Below, piece by piece: positions 1-10,101 of a DNA stretch of 64,000 bases (the stretch's first letter is position 1; every line of letters starts with the position of its first letter). Position numbers and translations under genes: made by a program. The stretch lies in the NCBI RefSeq assembly GCF_016802725.1, contig NC_052669.1:13799270-13863269 (forward strand), read 5' to 3'. Under the pieces are notes generated by a model, which made no database searches, had not been told where the DNA came from, and saw only the letters and a program-made list of their open reading frames with translations. Source of the stretch: Solenopsis invicta. Taxonomy: Eukaryota; Arthropoda; Insecta; Hymenoptera; Formicidae.

Positions 1-577
1 TCGCTATTGAAAGTGTAATCGGTCGGTCAGTAAATCTAGTGGAGGCTAATCCAGGTCCGTCAGTTCAACGAGATGCATCAGGAAGGAAGAAAGTTATCGG
101 TTCCTGCCATATTTGTTACAAACAAACAATTAAGAAGAGAAGGAAAACACAAAAGGCCTGCTCCGAATGTGATAGGCCTATTTACGATGAACATGCGATA
201 ACTTTTGCCAAGTGCATAGAATGCAATAAATAAATGTTTTTTTTGTTTTTTACATAAATTTTCATGTATTCTATTATTACGCGACTCATTTCACGTGCAT
301 AAATCAAATAAATTAATAAAAAAAACTAATAGTTCACTCAAAATTGAATTTTTCTATGGTGGGTACCCGGGTAACCGGGTGCGTCCGCGGCATATGTATA
401 CTTTAAACTAGATTATTTATGCTTAAAAAAATTTTTTTAAATCTCCAAATGCACCATTTGCTTAAAAATGAGATAAATAACGACGATCCGGGCGTACAAA
501 GCAAAATTTTCATTTTTAATCCACTTACATGCAAAAATGAGCAGCGGTGGGCGGGTAACCGGGTGCGCACAGAAGGG
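1..577 (+). mobile_element. piggyBac element, 3' part with end and TTAA target site
   Basis: After the transposase stop there is ~340 bp of non-coding sequence ending in AGAAGGG at 571-577, directly followed by TTAA at 578-581, the piggyBac target site. A 16-bp direct repeat, CGGGTAACCGGGTGCG, occurs at 368-383 and again at 552-567 next to the end. This looks like a subterminal transposase-binding repeat. The 5' half is outside the window. Confidence 0.65.
3..233 (+). CDS. piggyBac-type transposase, C-terminal fragment (runs off left edge)
   Basis: The frame is open from the window edge to a TAA at 231-233, so only the last ~76 residues are present. The tail holds a cysteine-rich zinc-ribbon-like domain with spaced pairs (CHIC, CSEC, CIEC), which is the usual C-terminal domain of piggyBac (DDE_Tnp_1_7) transposases and helps bind the element end. 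The DDD catalytic core would lie to the left of the window. The context fits: 340 bp downstream is a GGG-ending terminus followed by TTAA. I set the start as partial because the reading frame continues upstream of the first alternative start codon. Confidence 0.72.
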   Translation, partial: AIESVIGRSVNLVEANPGPSVQRDASGRKKVIGSCHICYKQTIKKRRKTQKACSECDRPIYDEHAITFAKCIECNK

Positions 578-699
578 TTAAAGTCTTGTCTTCCATATTG
601 AATCCGCTATTTTAATTTGTTTATTTTGAAATCAGTGACCAAAAAGCTATACACAATATAATCTCGTAGAATATAATAACTTTTTGAACTTTATTTGAT

Positions 700-1345
700 G
701 GCAGTCCGTCAGACGCGAGAGAATGTCGCACACTGTAGGCAGTACTACCAGGCTAGCGGGGCTAATCGGCCTGCCCCTCTAGTCCCTCAGCAACAGGTTG
801 TAAGTGCGTATCCCAGTAGACATAAATCTAAATTTTTATATTTTTTGATAATACAAATTGAAGATTAATTTAAAATGAATTAGATAAAAGTAATTGTTCA
901 AAAATAAAAAGGATAAAAAAATGTTCAAAAAAGGAACAGGAGAATTGTAGGAAGAATTGTAAAAAAACACATGTTATATAATTTTAACGAAATATTTTGT
1001 TTGATAAAAATGATTAAAAATAGCAACATTTATTGTAAGAACTGCCAAGAAATCTCATTAGTATTTGTAAAAAAAATTACAATACAATTTTAACATAAAA
1101 ATAAATATTTCAATAAATTAAAATATTATATATTATACAATTATATTATAAAATTACAATTACAATCTAATTTTTAAACAAAATAAACTTTATAATTATT
1201 ATTTATTATAAACAAACAAAGTATTTATTCATTTTTACTCGGAAACCGCGCTCTTACAATTCGTTTTTAAGAGGCACTAGAGGGGCAACCCGGCCAGCCT
1301 GGTAGCACCGACTGTAACGCCGAGGTAACGCTCGCGGGATGCATT
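700..1345. repeat. Degenerate inverted-repeat element (MITE-like)
   Basis: Two GC-richer blocks in an AT-rich region are inverted copies of each other. About 713-815 contains CTACCAGGCTAGC...GCCCCTCTAG, and the reverse complement of about 1240-1340 contains CTACCAGGCTGGC...GCCCCTCTAG. The ~420 bp between them is AT-rich and non-coding. I could not identify a target duplication. The family is not recognised. Confidence 0.45.
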
Positions 1346-2400
1346 TATAATTTAAATTCCATAACTTTTTAAATAATCAGAAATTAATTTAAAAAAAAAA
1401 TTAAATTAGAAACATAAAACTAATTTGTCTAAAAAGTCAAATATTTTGTAAGATTTTTTGTTTTTTAATTATTTGGTTTTATATTTTGAAATTTATCATT
1501 TTCTTTATAATTTTTCACAATTTTTTCAAAGTTTTTTCTTTACGGTTTGCATTTTAATAAATTGCGAAAAAATAATTTCTCTATTGTGAGAACATTTCTG
1601 CCTAAAATGCAAAAAACATTTTGCATCTGCCGTAAAGCTGACCTTAACATCTTTTTTTTTTAACCAGAAAAAATTCATAAAGAAGTCAATTCGAAAAAAA
1701 CTGTTCTTGCGATTATTTAAAAAATGGAGGTTGATGGAAAAAAAACGGACAATGTAGTTGTTTTCAGCGCATCAAAATCCTATAGAAACGTCATTCAAAG
1801 CTCAAAGCACAAGATCCCCCTCTCCTCAATTTTGTAGACCTGCATAATCAATAAGTTTGCTAATGCATTTACATGAATTTTATATGATCCTTTTGTACTG
1901 ATAATTTTAGTGAAAATTATTGTTATTATAATTATAATAATGAAAATATTAAAAGTATACAATATTCGTACAAATTACCGAAGATTCGTTTATCAATCTT
2001 CTTTTTATTCTTAAATATTGAGAAATAAAAAGAAGACAATTCTTTGAAAATAAAAATTCTGTTAAATGGATAATTTAAACACGCCAAGAAAAGTTGAGAT
2101 TAAACTTTTAAAGTACTGTATGTGTTATAGATTTTTTTTATAAAACAAAAGAACTTTGTTGTATGGAAACAGTTGTCATATTTATAAATAAATCGTCACT
2201 TCGTTTTTGTCAGTTTCAAGATTTAGACGTGTTATCAGACAGTCAACTGAATGTTATTTTTTGGCCGTTTTAAATAAAAGTTCTTTCTGCCCATTTAAAT
2301 TGTACATCGATTATTTCTCTAATTCTGTAATAACATTCCAACGCAGGGATGAGTCATTCTAATGACAAATAACTTTATAAATAGTTTCAGAATTTCTATA
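1346..2400. other. AT-rich sequence without a recognisable gene
   Basis: No ORF or family match is apparent. Only a small inverted repeat around 1541-1637 (GCATTTTA / TAAAATGC, with TTACGG / CCGTAA outside) and A/T runs are visible. Confidence 0.5.
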
Positions 2401-2481
2401 TACAATCTGTTTGACAAGAGCGTGTACGGCAAAATTCGAAAACTATTTGAGATCATGAATTAAAAAAAACAAACATATACT

Positions 2482-3670
2482 TGTAACGATACGCCCCTCC
2501 ACCGTCCGTGCGCCTCCGTTCCGTCCACCGAACACCGAATGCCGAGTGCAGTCGAGGGCCACGTGCGCGCACGACCGAACTTCGCCGTGCGACCACGCGG
2601 CGACACGCGCGCCGACCGTGGCGTTCCGTAACGCTCCCACTCCGGCTCAACCGACCGAACGCGCGGATTGGCTTGCTCAGCCGCGCGTTCGGATATATAA
2701 GCCGGCAGTGGGAACGCACAAGTCAGATCCGTCCGACTATCCGACCCGTCCACAGACCGAGCATTCTCGATCGCTCCTTAAAGACGAGCATTCTCGTCGC
2801 ACTCCGATATCCTCGACGGGCATTCCCGTCGCTATCCTCGGCCGAGTATCCTCGACCAGTCATCTCAGATATCCTCGACGAGCATTCTCGTCATCATCAC
2901 CGGCCGAGCATTCTCGACCAATCACGTCCGAGATCCTCGACGAGCATTCTCGTCATCATCACCGGCCGAGCATTCTCGACCAATCACGTCCGAGATCCTC
3001 GACGAGCATTCTCGTCATCATCATCACCGGCCGAGCATTCTCGACCAATCACCGTCGTCCTCGAATACCGTTACCGTCGAACCGACAAACTTCGTAACCC
3101 ATATCGGCAGGGCACAAGCAACCTGTCGATCGAGCGCCCCACTTGCACGGGGCGCGCTCGGGCGAATCGCGGCGGCGACCGCGCCGGCAACGACCCGCAC
3201 TTGCGCACACGCTTATACGACCGCGTTAGCCAATCCCGCCGCGCCCCGCGACTCCCCGACCGTACGGGCAAGCCGCCCGCATAACTTCCTAGCTTAGCCG
3301 AAAAACTTTGTACATAGATAGTTCTAGCCTTAGATATAAACCGCGCCGCGTAGCTGGTAAGCCGAGTACCAGCCATATTGCAATCTGTATACTACTGTTA
3401 TCTCTAGCATTGTCTCTCTTGCGATCTCTATGTTATGAGCGCGATCATTATCTTTTATTTTGATATCTCTCTATTTCGTTAGTTATGTTCCTGTTCATTC
3501 TGTCAACTCTTTTTGGCAACTGATATTATCAATAAAGCATCCACTGTCTTTTGCTACGTAAAACACTGGGTATAGTCATTGCGGACACCTGACCAACCGA
3601 CGAGCCTTATCCGGTCCGATCCCGAAGTTCCCGCACCGCACCGAACCGACCGAAACCGCGTACCGTTACA
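2482..3670 (+). mobile_element. LTR copy 1 of a tail-to-tail inverted LTR pair
   Basis: This 1,189-bp sequence has LTR hallmarks. It begins TGTAACGATACG and ends CGTACCGTTACA, a terminal inverted repeat with one mismatch. It carries a TATA box (ATATATAA, 2693-2700) behind a 10-bp inverted repeat (GAACGCGCGG / CCGCGCGTTC). An array of GCATTCTCG-type motifs (2760-3050) follows, and there is an AATAAA near 3531. The GC-rich 258-codon open frame over 2508-3284 is probably a by-product of composition. Left flank: TACT (2478-2481). No internal region or primer-binding site follows; it abuts copy 2 directly. Confidence 0.7.
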
Positions 3671-4851
3671 TGCGCGGTTTCGGTCGGTTCGGTGCGGTGC
3701 GGGAACTTCGGGATCGGACCGGATAAGGCTCGTCGGTTGGTCAGGTGTCCGCAATGACTATACCCAGTGTTTTACGTAGCAAAAGACAGTGGATGCTTTA
3801 TTGATAATATCAGTTGCCAAAAAGAGTTGACAGAATGAACAGGAACATAACTAACGAAATAGAGAGATATCAAAATAAAAGATAATGATCGCGCTCATAA
3901 CATAGAGATCGCAAGAGAGACAATGCTAGAGATAACAGTAGTATACAGATTGCAATATGGCTGGTACTCGGCTTACCAGCTACGCGGCGCGGTTTATATC
4001 TAAGGCTAGAACTATCTATGTACAAAGTTTTTCGGCTAAGCTAGGAAGTTATGCGGGCGGCTTGCCCGTACGGTCGGGGAGTCGCGGGGCGCGGCGGGAT
4101 TGGCTAACGCGGTCGTATAAGCGTGTGCGCAAGTGCGGGTCGTTGCCGGCGCGGTCGCCGCCGCGATTCGCCCGAGCGCGCCCCGTGCAAGTGGGGCGCT
4201 CGATCGACAGGTTGCTTGTGCCCTGCCGATATGGGTTACGAAGTTTGTCGGTTCGACGGTAACGGTATTCGAGGACGACGGTGATTGGTCGAGAATGCTC
4301 GGCCGGTGATGATGATGACGAGAATGCTCGTCGAGGATCTCGGACGTGATTGGTCGAGAATGCTCGGCCGGTGATGATGACGAGAATGCTCGTCGAGGAT
4401 CTCGGACGTGATTGGTCGAGAATGCTCGGCCGGTGATGATGACGAGAATGCTCGTCGAGGATATCTGAGATGACTGGTCGAGGATACTCGGCCGAGGATA
4501 GCGACGGGAATGCCCGTCGAGGATATCGGAGTGCGACGAGAATGCTCGTCTTTAAGGAGCGATCGAGAATGCTCGGTCTGTGGACGGGTCGGATAGTCGG
4601 ACGGATCTGACTTGTGCGTTCCCACTGCCGGCTTATATATCCGAACGCGCGGCTGAGCAAGCCAATCCGCGCGTTCGGTCGGTTGCGCCGGAGTGGGAGC
4701 GTTACGGAACGCCACGGTCGGCGCGCGTGTCGCCGCGTGGTCGCACGGCGAAGTTCGGTCGTGCGCGCACGTGGCCCTCGACTGCACTCGGCATTCGGTG
4801 TTCGGTGGACGGAACGGAGGCGCACGGACGGTGGAGGGGCGTATCGTTACA
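3671..4851 (-). mobile_element. LTR copy 2, inverted, abutting copy 1
   Basis: Base for base this is the reverse complement of copy 1 (pairing coordinates sum to 7333). I noticed one substitution, near 2647/4686. About 8 bp are missing at the shared 3' ends: TGCGCGG instead of TGTAACGGTACGCGG. It ends in GTTACA at 4851 and is followed by TACT (4852-4855), matching the TACT left of copy 1. The two LTRs therefore sit as one insertion inside a single 4-bp target duplication. Confidence 0.7.
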
Positions 4852-4929
4852 TACTATATGATATAGGCTAAGATGCTTTATTATTAATAAGTTGTCCAGT
4901 TGCCTTTATTATTAATAATTAATTGGCAT

Positions 4930-5560
4930 CTCCGAGGCAATGTTCGAATAACTTTATAACATAATCTTGTGACAAACCTCCAAATAAATCAAATCTATCG
5001 AAACAACTGCTTGACGGTCCAAATCTTTTTCACTTAGAGCTTGATGGATGGAAGAATTTGCCTAAACAAAAATTTCGTCCGTAAAAATTACCTGGCCTCA
5101 ATCACGGTCTAAATTTTCTTTTGCTCAAGTGAGTTTTTCTTCGAAATGTTTTTTGGACATGAGCGATTTCTTCAATACTTCAGAATTTTACTTCATGGGT
5201 CAATAAACGTCTTCGTATAGTGTCACATGACACATTTAGACACTTTCTACGTAAAATCGCTTGCTCCCCACGCAATAATGGACTAGGATTCTTCTCTAAT
5301 ATCCATAAAATCACTTTGTCCTCCTTTTTCATTGAGCAGAACCATGATTTGGCAGGCTATTGACATTTTTTACGTCGGAATAACGTTTCATCCACTTACT
5401 TAAATGTCTTTGACTTTTTCACGTATTTTGCAGCCGCTCTGTATGACATTTTTGGTCCTTTCGAATGCAAACTCAAAAATCTTTCGTGGTGTGTACGCGG
5501 CACTCATCAAACGACAATTGAGGTTTTTTTTCTAAAGCATCTTGTGGGAGGCATCCCTCT
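4930..5560 (-). pseudogene. Tc1/IS630-type transposase remnant
   Basis: Read on the minus strand with frameshifts, this stretch gives a helix-turn-helix-like start (SYRAAAKYVKKSKTF, from ATG at 5449). It continues with a segment rich in IRR/LLTHE residues and then QVIFTDE, the first catalytic-aspartate motif of Tc1/mariner DDE enzymes (about 5070-5100). The frame is broken by several stops and indels, and the C-terminal catalytic residues are not recognisable. The assignment rests on motif order and on the flanking TA/TIR structure. The exact subfamily is not determined. Confidence 0.55.
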
Positions 5561-5638
5561 ATCTAATCGCGTTTGAATCACTCCTCTAACGGTTTCCAGG
5601 AAAAAGTTTCGCCGTATACGCTCTTATCAAACAGACTG

Positions 5639-6406
5639 TATTGTAATAATGTGTAATAAAATTATATTATATTTTCAAATAAAGTTGCTCATTTTGATGG
5701 CGAGCCTTCTTGCCTAAGTATACTTGTAAACTTATAAATAGATGAGTAAAATGTTTTGAAATATGTCTGTGATTTAAATAGAAGTATGAACAATAGAAAA
5801 ACTGCATGTTCTAAAAATTATATATATATAAAAAGAACGAGCGCGCCAAGTATGCTGCTGCTAGAGATTTTGCCCATCTTTGATTTTATTTGTCACATAA
5901 TTTGCTGTTCATCGGTACGGGAGTGTCCTGTTTGACCACAACCATTTAGAGCGGCTGGTGCCTAGAGTTTTTCTACTGTTTAATACTGTAAGTGGCTGAT
6001 GGTCAATTAAAAAAGGACAAAAAACTCCCACCTCATTGGTAATAAATATACTTAGAATATTTTTGATTTCACTTCTTTTTGATGGTATTATATTTGGTTT
6101 TGTCCATTACAGTTTTGATATGGCTTAATTTAGTTTGGTTTTATATTACAAAAAAATATACTTGGCGCTTTTTCTTACATTTTTAATGTTTTTTTAGGCG
6201 GATTTTACGAATTTTTGCTAAATATTCTGTTAATTACTATATCTGTTAATTACTAATACATTAATAATATATTTTAAAAAATATACTTGGGGCTTTTTTT
6301 ACATTTTTAATGTTTTTTTAGGCAGCTTAGGATTTTTGACTTAGAATATTCCGAAGAATTCGTTTATAAGAAACTCCTCTATGGATTCTGGGACACCCTG
6401 AATATA
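5639..6406. other. AT-rich spacer with a direct repeat
   Basis: No gene is seen. A ~45-bp segment (ATATACTTGG..CTTTTT...TTTTTTTAGGC) occurs at 6154-6198 and again at 6279-6322. At 6388-6400 a GGGACACCCTG motif resembles the end of a Tc1/mariner-type element whose other end I could not find. Confidence 0.4.
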
Positions 6407-7276
6407 CGTGCCCGCCAAAAGTTTGAGGACACCTAAATAATTTTTGAACGAAAATAAATAGCAAGTTGAAATTTGGAGAAGTTATATAGGATCATGAAAG
6501 CTATTTACTGATCTTATTAGTTTGACCTTGGATGGCGTCACATTAAAATTACATTAACTTTTTTAAATAGAACACCCTATTTTTAATTCCAGAATCTAAT
6601 AGCTGGTATCAAGAGATTTTCAAAACCCTACAAAGCCTACAAGAAAATTCATTTTTGTTGAGTGCTTTCGGAATTATGAAGCTTGAAAGTTACAGTGTAC
6701 TGTAATCTTCAAGCGTCATAACTCGGAAAGTGCTTAACGAAAATAAACTTATTTATAGTGTTTTGAAAAACTCTCAAAATTGACTACAAGAAAATGCAAT
6801 GAAGAATATAAAATGTTAGGAAAGTACCGATACTCTTTAACTATACCCTTTAACTAACTAGGGATCTATCCATACAATAACATTATATCTTTTACTGCAT
6901 TTTTTATAGTCAATTTTGAGAGCTTTTCACAAAACTATAAATAAGTTTATTTTTATTAAGTACTTTCCAAATTTTGACGCTTGAAAGTTACAGTACACTG
7001 TAACTTTCTTCAAGCTTCACAATTCGGAAAGTATTCAACGAAAATAAACTTTCTTGTTTTAGAAAGCTTTTGACACCAGCTATTAGATTCTGGATTCAAA
7101 AATAGGGTATTTCATTTAAAAAAGTTAATGTGATTTTGATGTGACCTTGGTGACGCCATCCAAAGTCAAGCTGATAAGATCAGTAAATAAATTTCATGAT
7201 CCTATATAACCTCTCCTAATTTCATCTTGCTATCTAGATTCAAAAATTATTTACGTGTCCTCGAACTTTTGGCGGG

Positions 7277-7279
<3 letters not shown>
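6407..7279. mobile_element. Non-autonomous element with long inverted repeats (MITE)
   Basis: Both ends read GTGCCCGCCAAAAGTT inwards and are preceded by TA, suggesting a Tc1/mariner-type target. Homology continues inwards for ~350 bp on each side. Shared blocks include the segment around AGGATCATGAAAG / its complement, TGATCTTATTAG / CTGATAAGATCAG and ACTCGGAAAG. The two halves therefore form a large imperfect palindrome with no coding capacity. A truncated relative lies at 61,500-61,740. Confidence 0.6.

Positions 7280-7333
<54 letters not shown>
7280..7333. repeat. (AT)n microsatellite
   Basis: An uninterrupted AT dinucleotide run of about 27 units separates the MITE from the left end of the composite DDE element. 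Confidence 0.9.
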
Positions 7334-7336
<3 letters not shown>

Positions 7337-7700
7337 GGTATCATAAAACAATCGTTTTTTCTCTCGTGGGTTGATAGAGTAAGTCAAACTGAGAAGAACA
7401 GTCCTTTATCACTTTTCATTATTTGCAATAGTTAACGATTTAAAAATCAGTAAAGTTAGGCGAATGAGCGCGTATTTTTCCTGCCCACCGCACGCGGAGT
7501 CTGCCTGTCTGTCGCCAAGCTAGAAGCAGTCGCGAGTAGCGGCACGGTAAGGAGAGAGAAGCAACAATGGCTACCAGTCAGCGCGCTGGCGCTCAGCTGC
7601 CACAACGCAAAGACGCGCAAGCACGTGGTAGCCCGGAGGAGATCGAAAAGCAGGCAGAAGGTAATGGGGCGCGGTTTATCGTGCATCTTCCTTGCTTGAC

Positions 7701-7704
<4 letters not shown>

Positions 7705-7759
<55 letters not shown>
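7705..7759. repeat. (GA)n microsatellite
   Basis: A run of GA dinucleotides within the left arm. The right arm has the matching CT-rich tract at about 32404-32446. The open frames over it are simple-sequence artefacts. Confidence 0.85.
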
Positions 7760-7761
<2 letters not shown>

Positions 7762-8026
7762 TATGATACGACGTAATGTTATGGAGAAATGCGGTGTTCT
7801 CTGCTCCGCGTTATGCGAACAATATACGCAATACCACGGTATTCGGTCGGGCAAGGTTTTAATTTTTAATTGCATAAAGAAAGTTACTCGAATTTAAAGA
7901 TTTGTTTCAAAACTAATGTAAATAGAATTACACTTCTTAGTAATAAATTAAAATTATGTAATCACGGCAATATAGCTTCAATTTATGGGACTATTACTCT
8001 ATGTCGAGACATAATTTTAATTATTA

Positions 8027-9306
8027 GGAGTATAAATAAGTTTCCGCCGTTTTTTATCAAAAATTGGGCATTTATTGTGAAAGAACGGTACCTAATGTTT
8101 TATTCGAAGTATTGTCCATCGCTAGCCACTACTTTTTCCCATTTTTTTGGCAGCATATGGATACCGCGTCGGAAGAATGCTTCATCTTTTGAAGTTATCC
8201 ACAAATCGACCCAATTTTTTGTATCTTCATATGATGTGAAGTGTTGCTCAGACAGACCATGCGCCATCGATCGAAACAAGTAGTAATCAGAAGGAGCAAT
8301 GTCTGGTGAATACGACGGGTGGAGTAAAACTTCCCAATTGAGTGTTTCCAGGTAGGTTTTGACCGGCGCCGAAACATGTGGACGAGCATTATTATGCAGA
8401 AGAATAACTTTGTCGTGTCTGGAGTAGTAGTGGGCACGTTTTTCCTTGAGTACTCGGCTCAATCTCATCAATTGTGTTCGGTAGAGAGCCCCAGTAATGG
8501 TTTCATTCGGTTTGAGTAACTCATAATACACGACACCTAGCTGATCTCACCAAATACGCAACATGAGCTTTTTTCCATGAATGTTTGGCTTGGCTGTCGA
8601 TATTGAAGCATGGCCAGGTGGTCCCCATGATTTCTTCTTCTTTGGGTTATCGTAGTGAATTCATTTTTCATTACCAGTGACTATACGATGCAAAAAACCC
8701 TTTCGTTTATGCCTGGCAAGCAGCATTTCACATGTGAAAAATCGGCGTTCAACGTTTCTCGGCTTCAGTTCATATGGAATCCAGTTTCCTTGTTTTTGAA
8801 TCATTCCCAATGATTTTAAGCAATGTGAAATTGCTGGTTGAGTCACTCCTAATATAAGTGCAAGTGCTTCTTGCGTTTGGCATGAATCTTCATCTAATAA
8901 TGTTTCCAATTCCGCGTCTTCGTACACTTTCGGCCTTCCGCTACGTTCTTTGTCTTCGACGTCAAATTCACCGTTCTTAAACTTGTGAAACCAGTCACGG
9001 CAACTTCTCTCACTTAAGGCAGCCTCACCATATGTTTCTACAAGCAATCGATGCGCCTCGGCTGCAGATTTCTTCAAATTAAAGAAGTAAATCGAAAGCT
9101 CCCGTAAATAACGCTTATTCGGCTCAAAAGTCGACATTTTCGCACGAAAAAAGATATATGATGCTGATACAAAATCGCTAATATTGAAGGTTATGTTGTT
9201 GCCAGATGTCCAACCTTACGATATAACGTTTTACAACAAACAATTTCAAACATAACATATTAGTGGCGCCATTTTTTGTGAAACGGCGGAAACTTATTTA
9301 TACTCC
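8027..9306 (-). mobile_element. Full-length but inactive mariner element
   Basis: The element is 1,280 bp, flanked by TA (8025-8026 and 9307-9308). Its inverted ends read GGAGTATAAATAAGTTTCCG at 8027 and its complement at 9306. It is inserted in the left arm of the composite DDE element; the right arm lacks it, which fixes the boundaries. Confidence 0.85.
8100..9137 (-). pseudogene. mariner transposase, full length with two in-frame stops
   Basis: The 1,038-nt frame equals 345 codons plus a stop, the usual mariner length, with no frameshift. The N-terminal helix-turn-helix region, a WIPYEL linker (compare WVPHEL) and the D34D catalytic core can all be followed. Two TGA codons interrupt it at codons 159 and 197, where the family has Trp. 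Two of the three catalytic aspartates are Asn: GNEK at residue 156 and HNNARPH at residue 249. The third, SDYYLF at 284, is kept. All four lesions are G-to-A on the coding strand. The product would be catalytically dead even if the stops were read through. Confidence 0.85.
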
Positions 9307-9665
9307 TAATAAATAATGAAACTTGTAAATCTTTTTAGACAATTACTTTTTAAAATAATCTGTATCAAAAAATAACTTTAATTTAATAAATTAATAGAAA
9401 TATTAACATTATCGGGCAAGCCAGTTTACTTTGTAATTGGCGTAAAATAATTATATTTTGAGAGTGAACGATTATTGCTGTATTATTGTTAATCTAAAGA
9501 AATCACAAAAAATAGCAGATTCTGTGTGCAAGTTTTTATCTGTAATTTTTTCGGCGGTAATACTTTTTCATAAAGGTCGAGGTTCACACTTAGAGTATTG
9601 TGTTTTATGTCAATTACAAAGTAAACTGGTTTACCAGATAATGTTAACATTTCTATAAATTTATC

Positions 9666-10100
9666 TGTATAAGCGTGAGACTGTGCCTCTCTACAAATGC
9701 CGCCGGAATTTGCTTGGCGGCCGTGGTCGAAAGACATGTGTCTCTCTACGTTGAGTATTTTTCTGGATGTCCGCTGCTCTTATGATGCGGTGTACTCGCA
9801 GGGTGAGGAACAAGGAGAAACTCTGTTGCACTCTTTATGAAACTGTATTTCGCGTAGTACAAACGTTCACAAGGGACAACGAGAATAGTCGTCTACAGAC
9901 ACGCACCATGACGGCTCACAATGAGGAAAGAAGGCGCGCTCGCTTTTGACGACAAGACGCAGCCAAAAACGAACGAAAATTGCGGAAAAGATTGCGGGAC
10001 CCAAGAAATGGCGATGCCTGCTCGCGAGACACAAGACGAGCCTAATGATGTGGCGCAAATACTGGACGGCGCAAAACTTATTAAATTAAATGAAAAGATA
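9666..10100 (-). repeat. BEL/Pao 3' LTR, outer part
   Basis: Homologous throughout to 28795-29228 of the 5' LTR. It shares the block around GCCGCC..AATTTGC, a segment reading GACATGTGTCTCTCTACG, and ACTGGACGGC..AAAACTTATT. It begins TGTAT at the outer boundary next to TTATC. It stops abruptly at the PLE insertion; the remaining 18 bp are at 22808-22825. Confidence 0.8.
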
Positions 10101-10101
10101 G

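Larger units (their letters stand above)
2403..5638 (-). mobile_element. Tc1-like DNA transposon remnant, interrupted by an LTR palindrome
   Basis: The left end (CAATCTGTTTGACAAGAGCG, from 2403) and the reverse complement of the right end (CAGTCTGTTTGATAAGAGCG, ending 5638) are matching terminal inverted repeats. Both are flanked by TA (2401-2402, 5639-5640), the Tc1/mariner target. Removing the LTR palindrome and its 4-bp duplication leaves about 860 bp, shorter than a full Tc1 element, so part of the transposase gene was already lost or was deleted later. Confidence 0.65.

Noticed and set aside
2508..3284. 258-codon open frame in LTR copy 1 (and the same in copy 2, 4049-4825 minus)
   Set aside because: It lies wholly inside a GC-rich LTR with a tandem CTCG-motif array, overlaps other long frames on both strands, and has no recognisable domain. 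Composition explains the lack of stops.
7456..7875. Open frames with poly-Ser/Leu or poly-Arg/Glu over (GA)n
   Set aside because: Simple-sequence artefacts of the GA microsatellite within a transposon arm.
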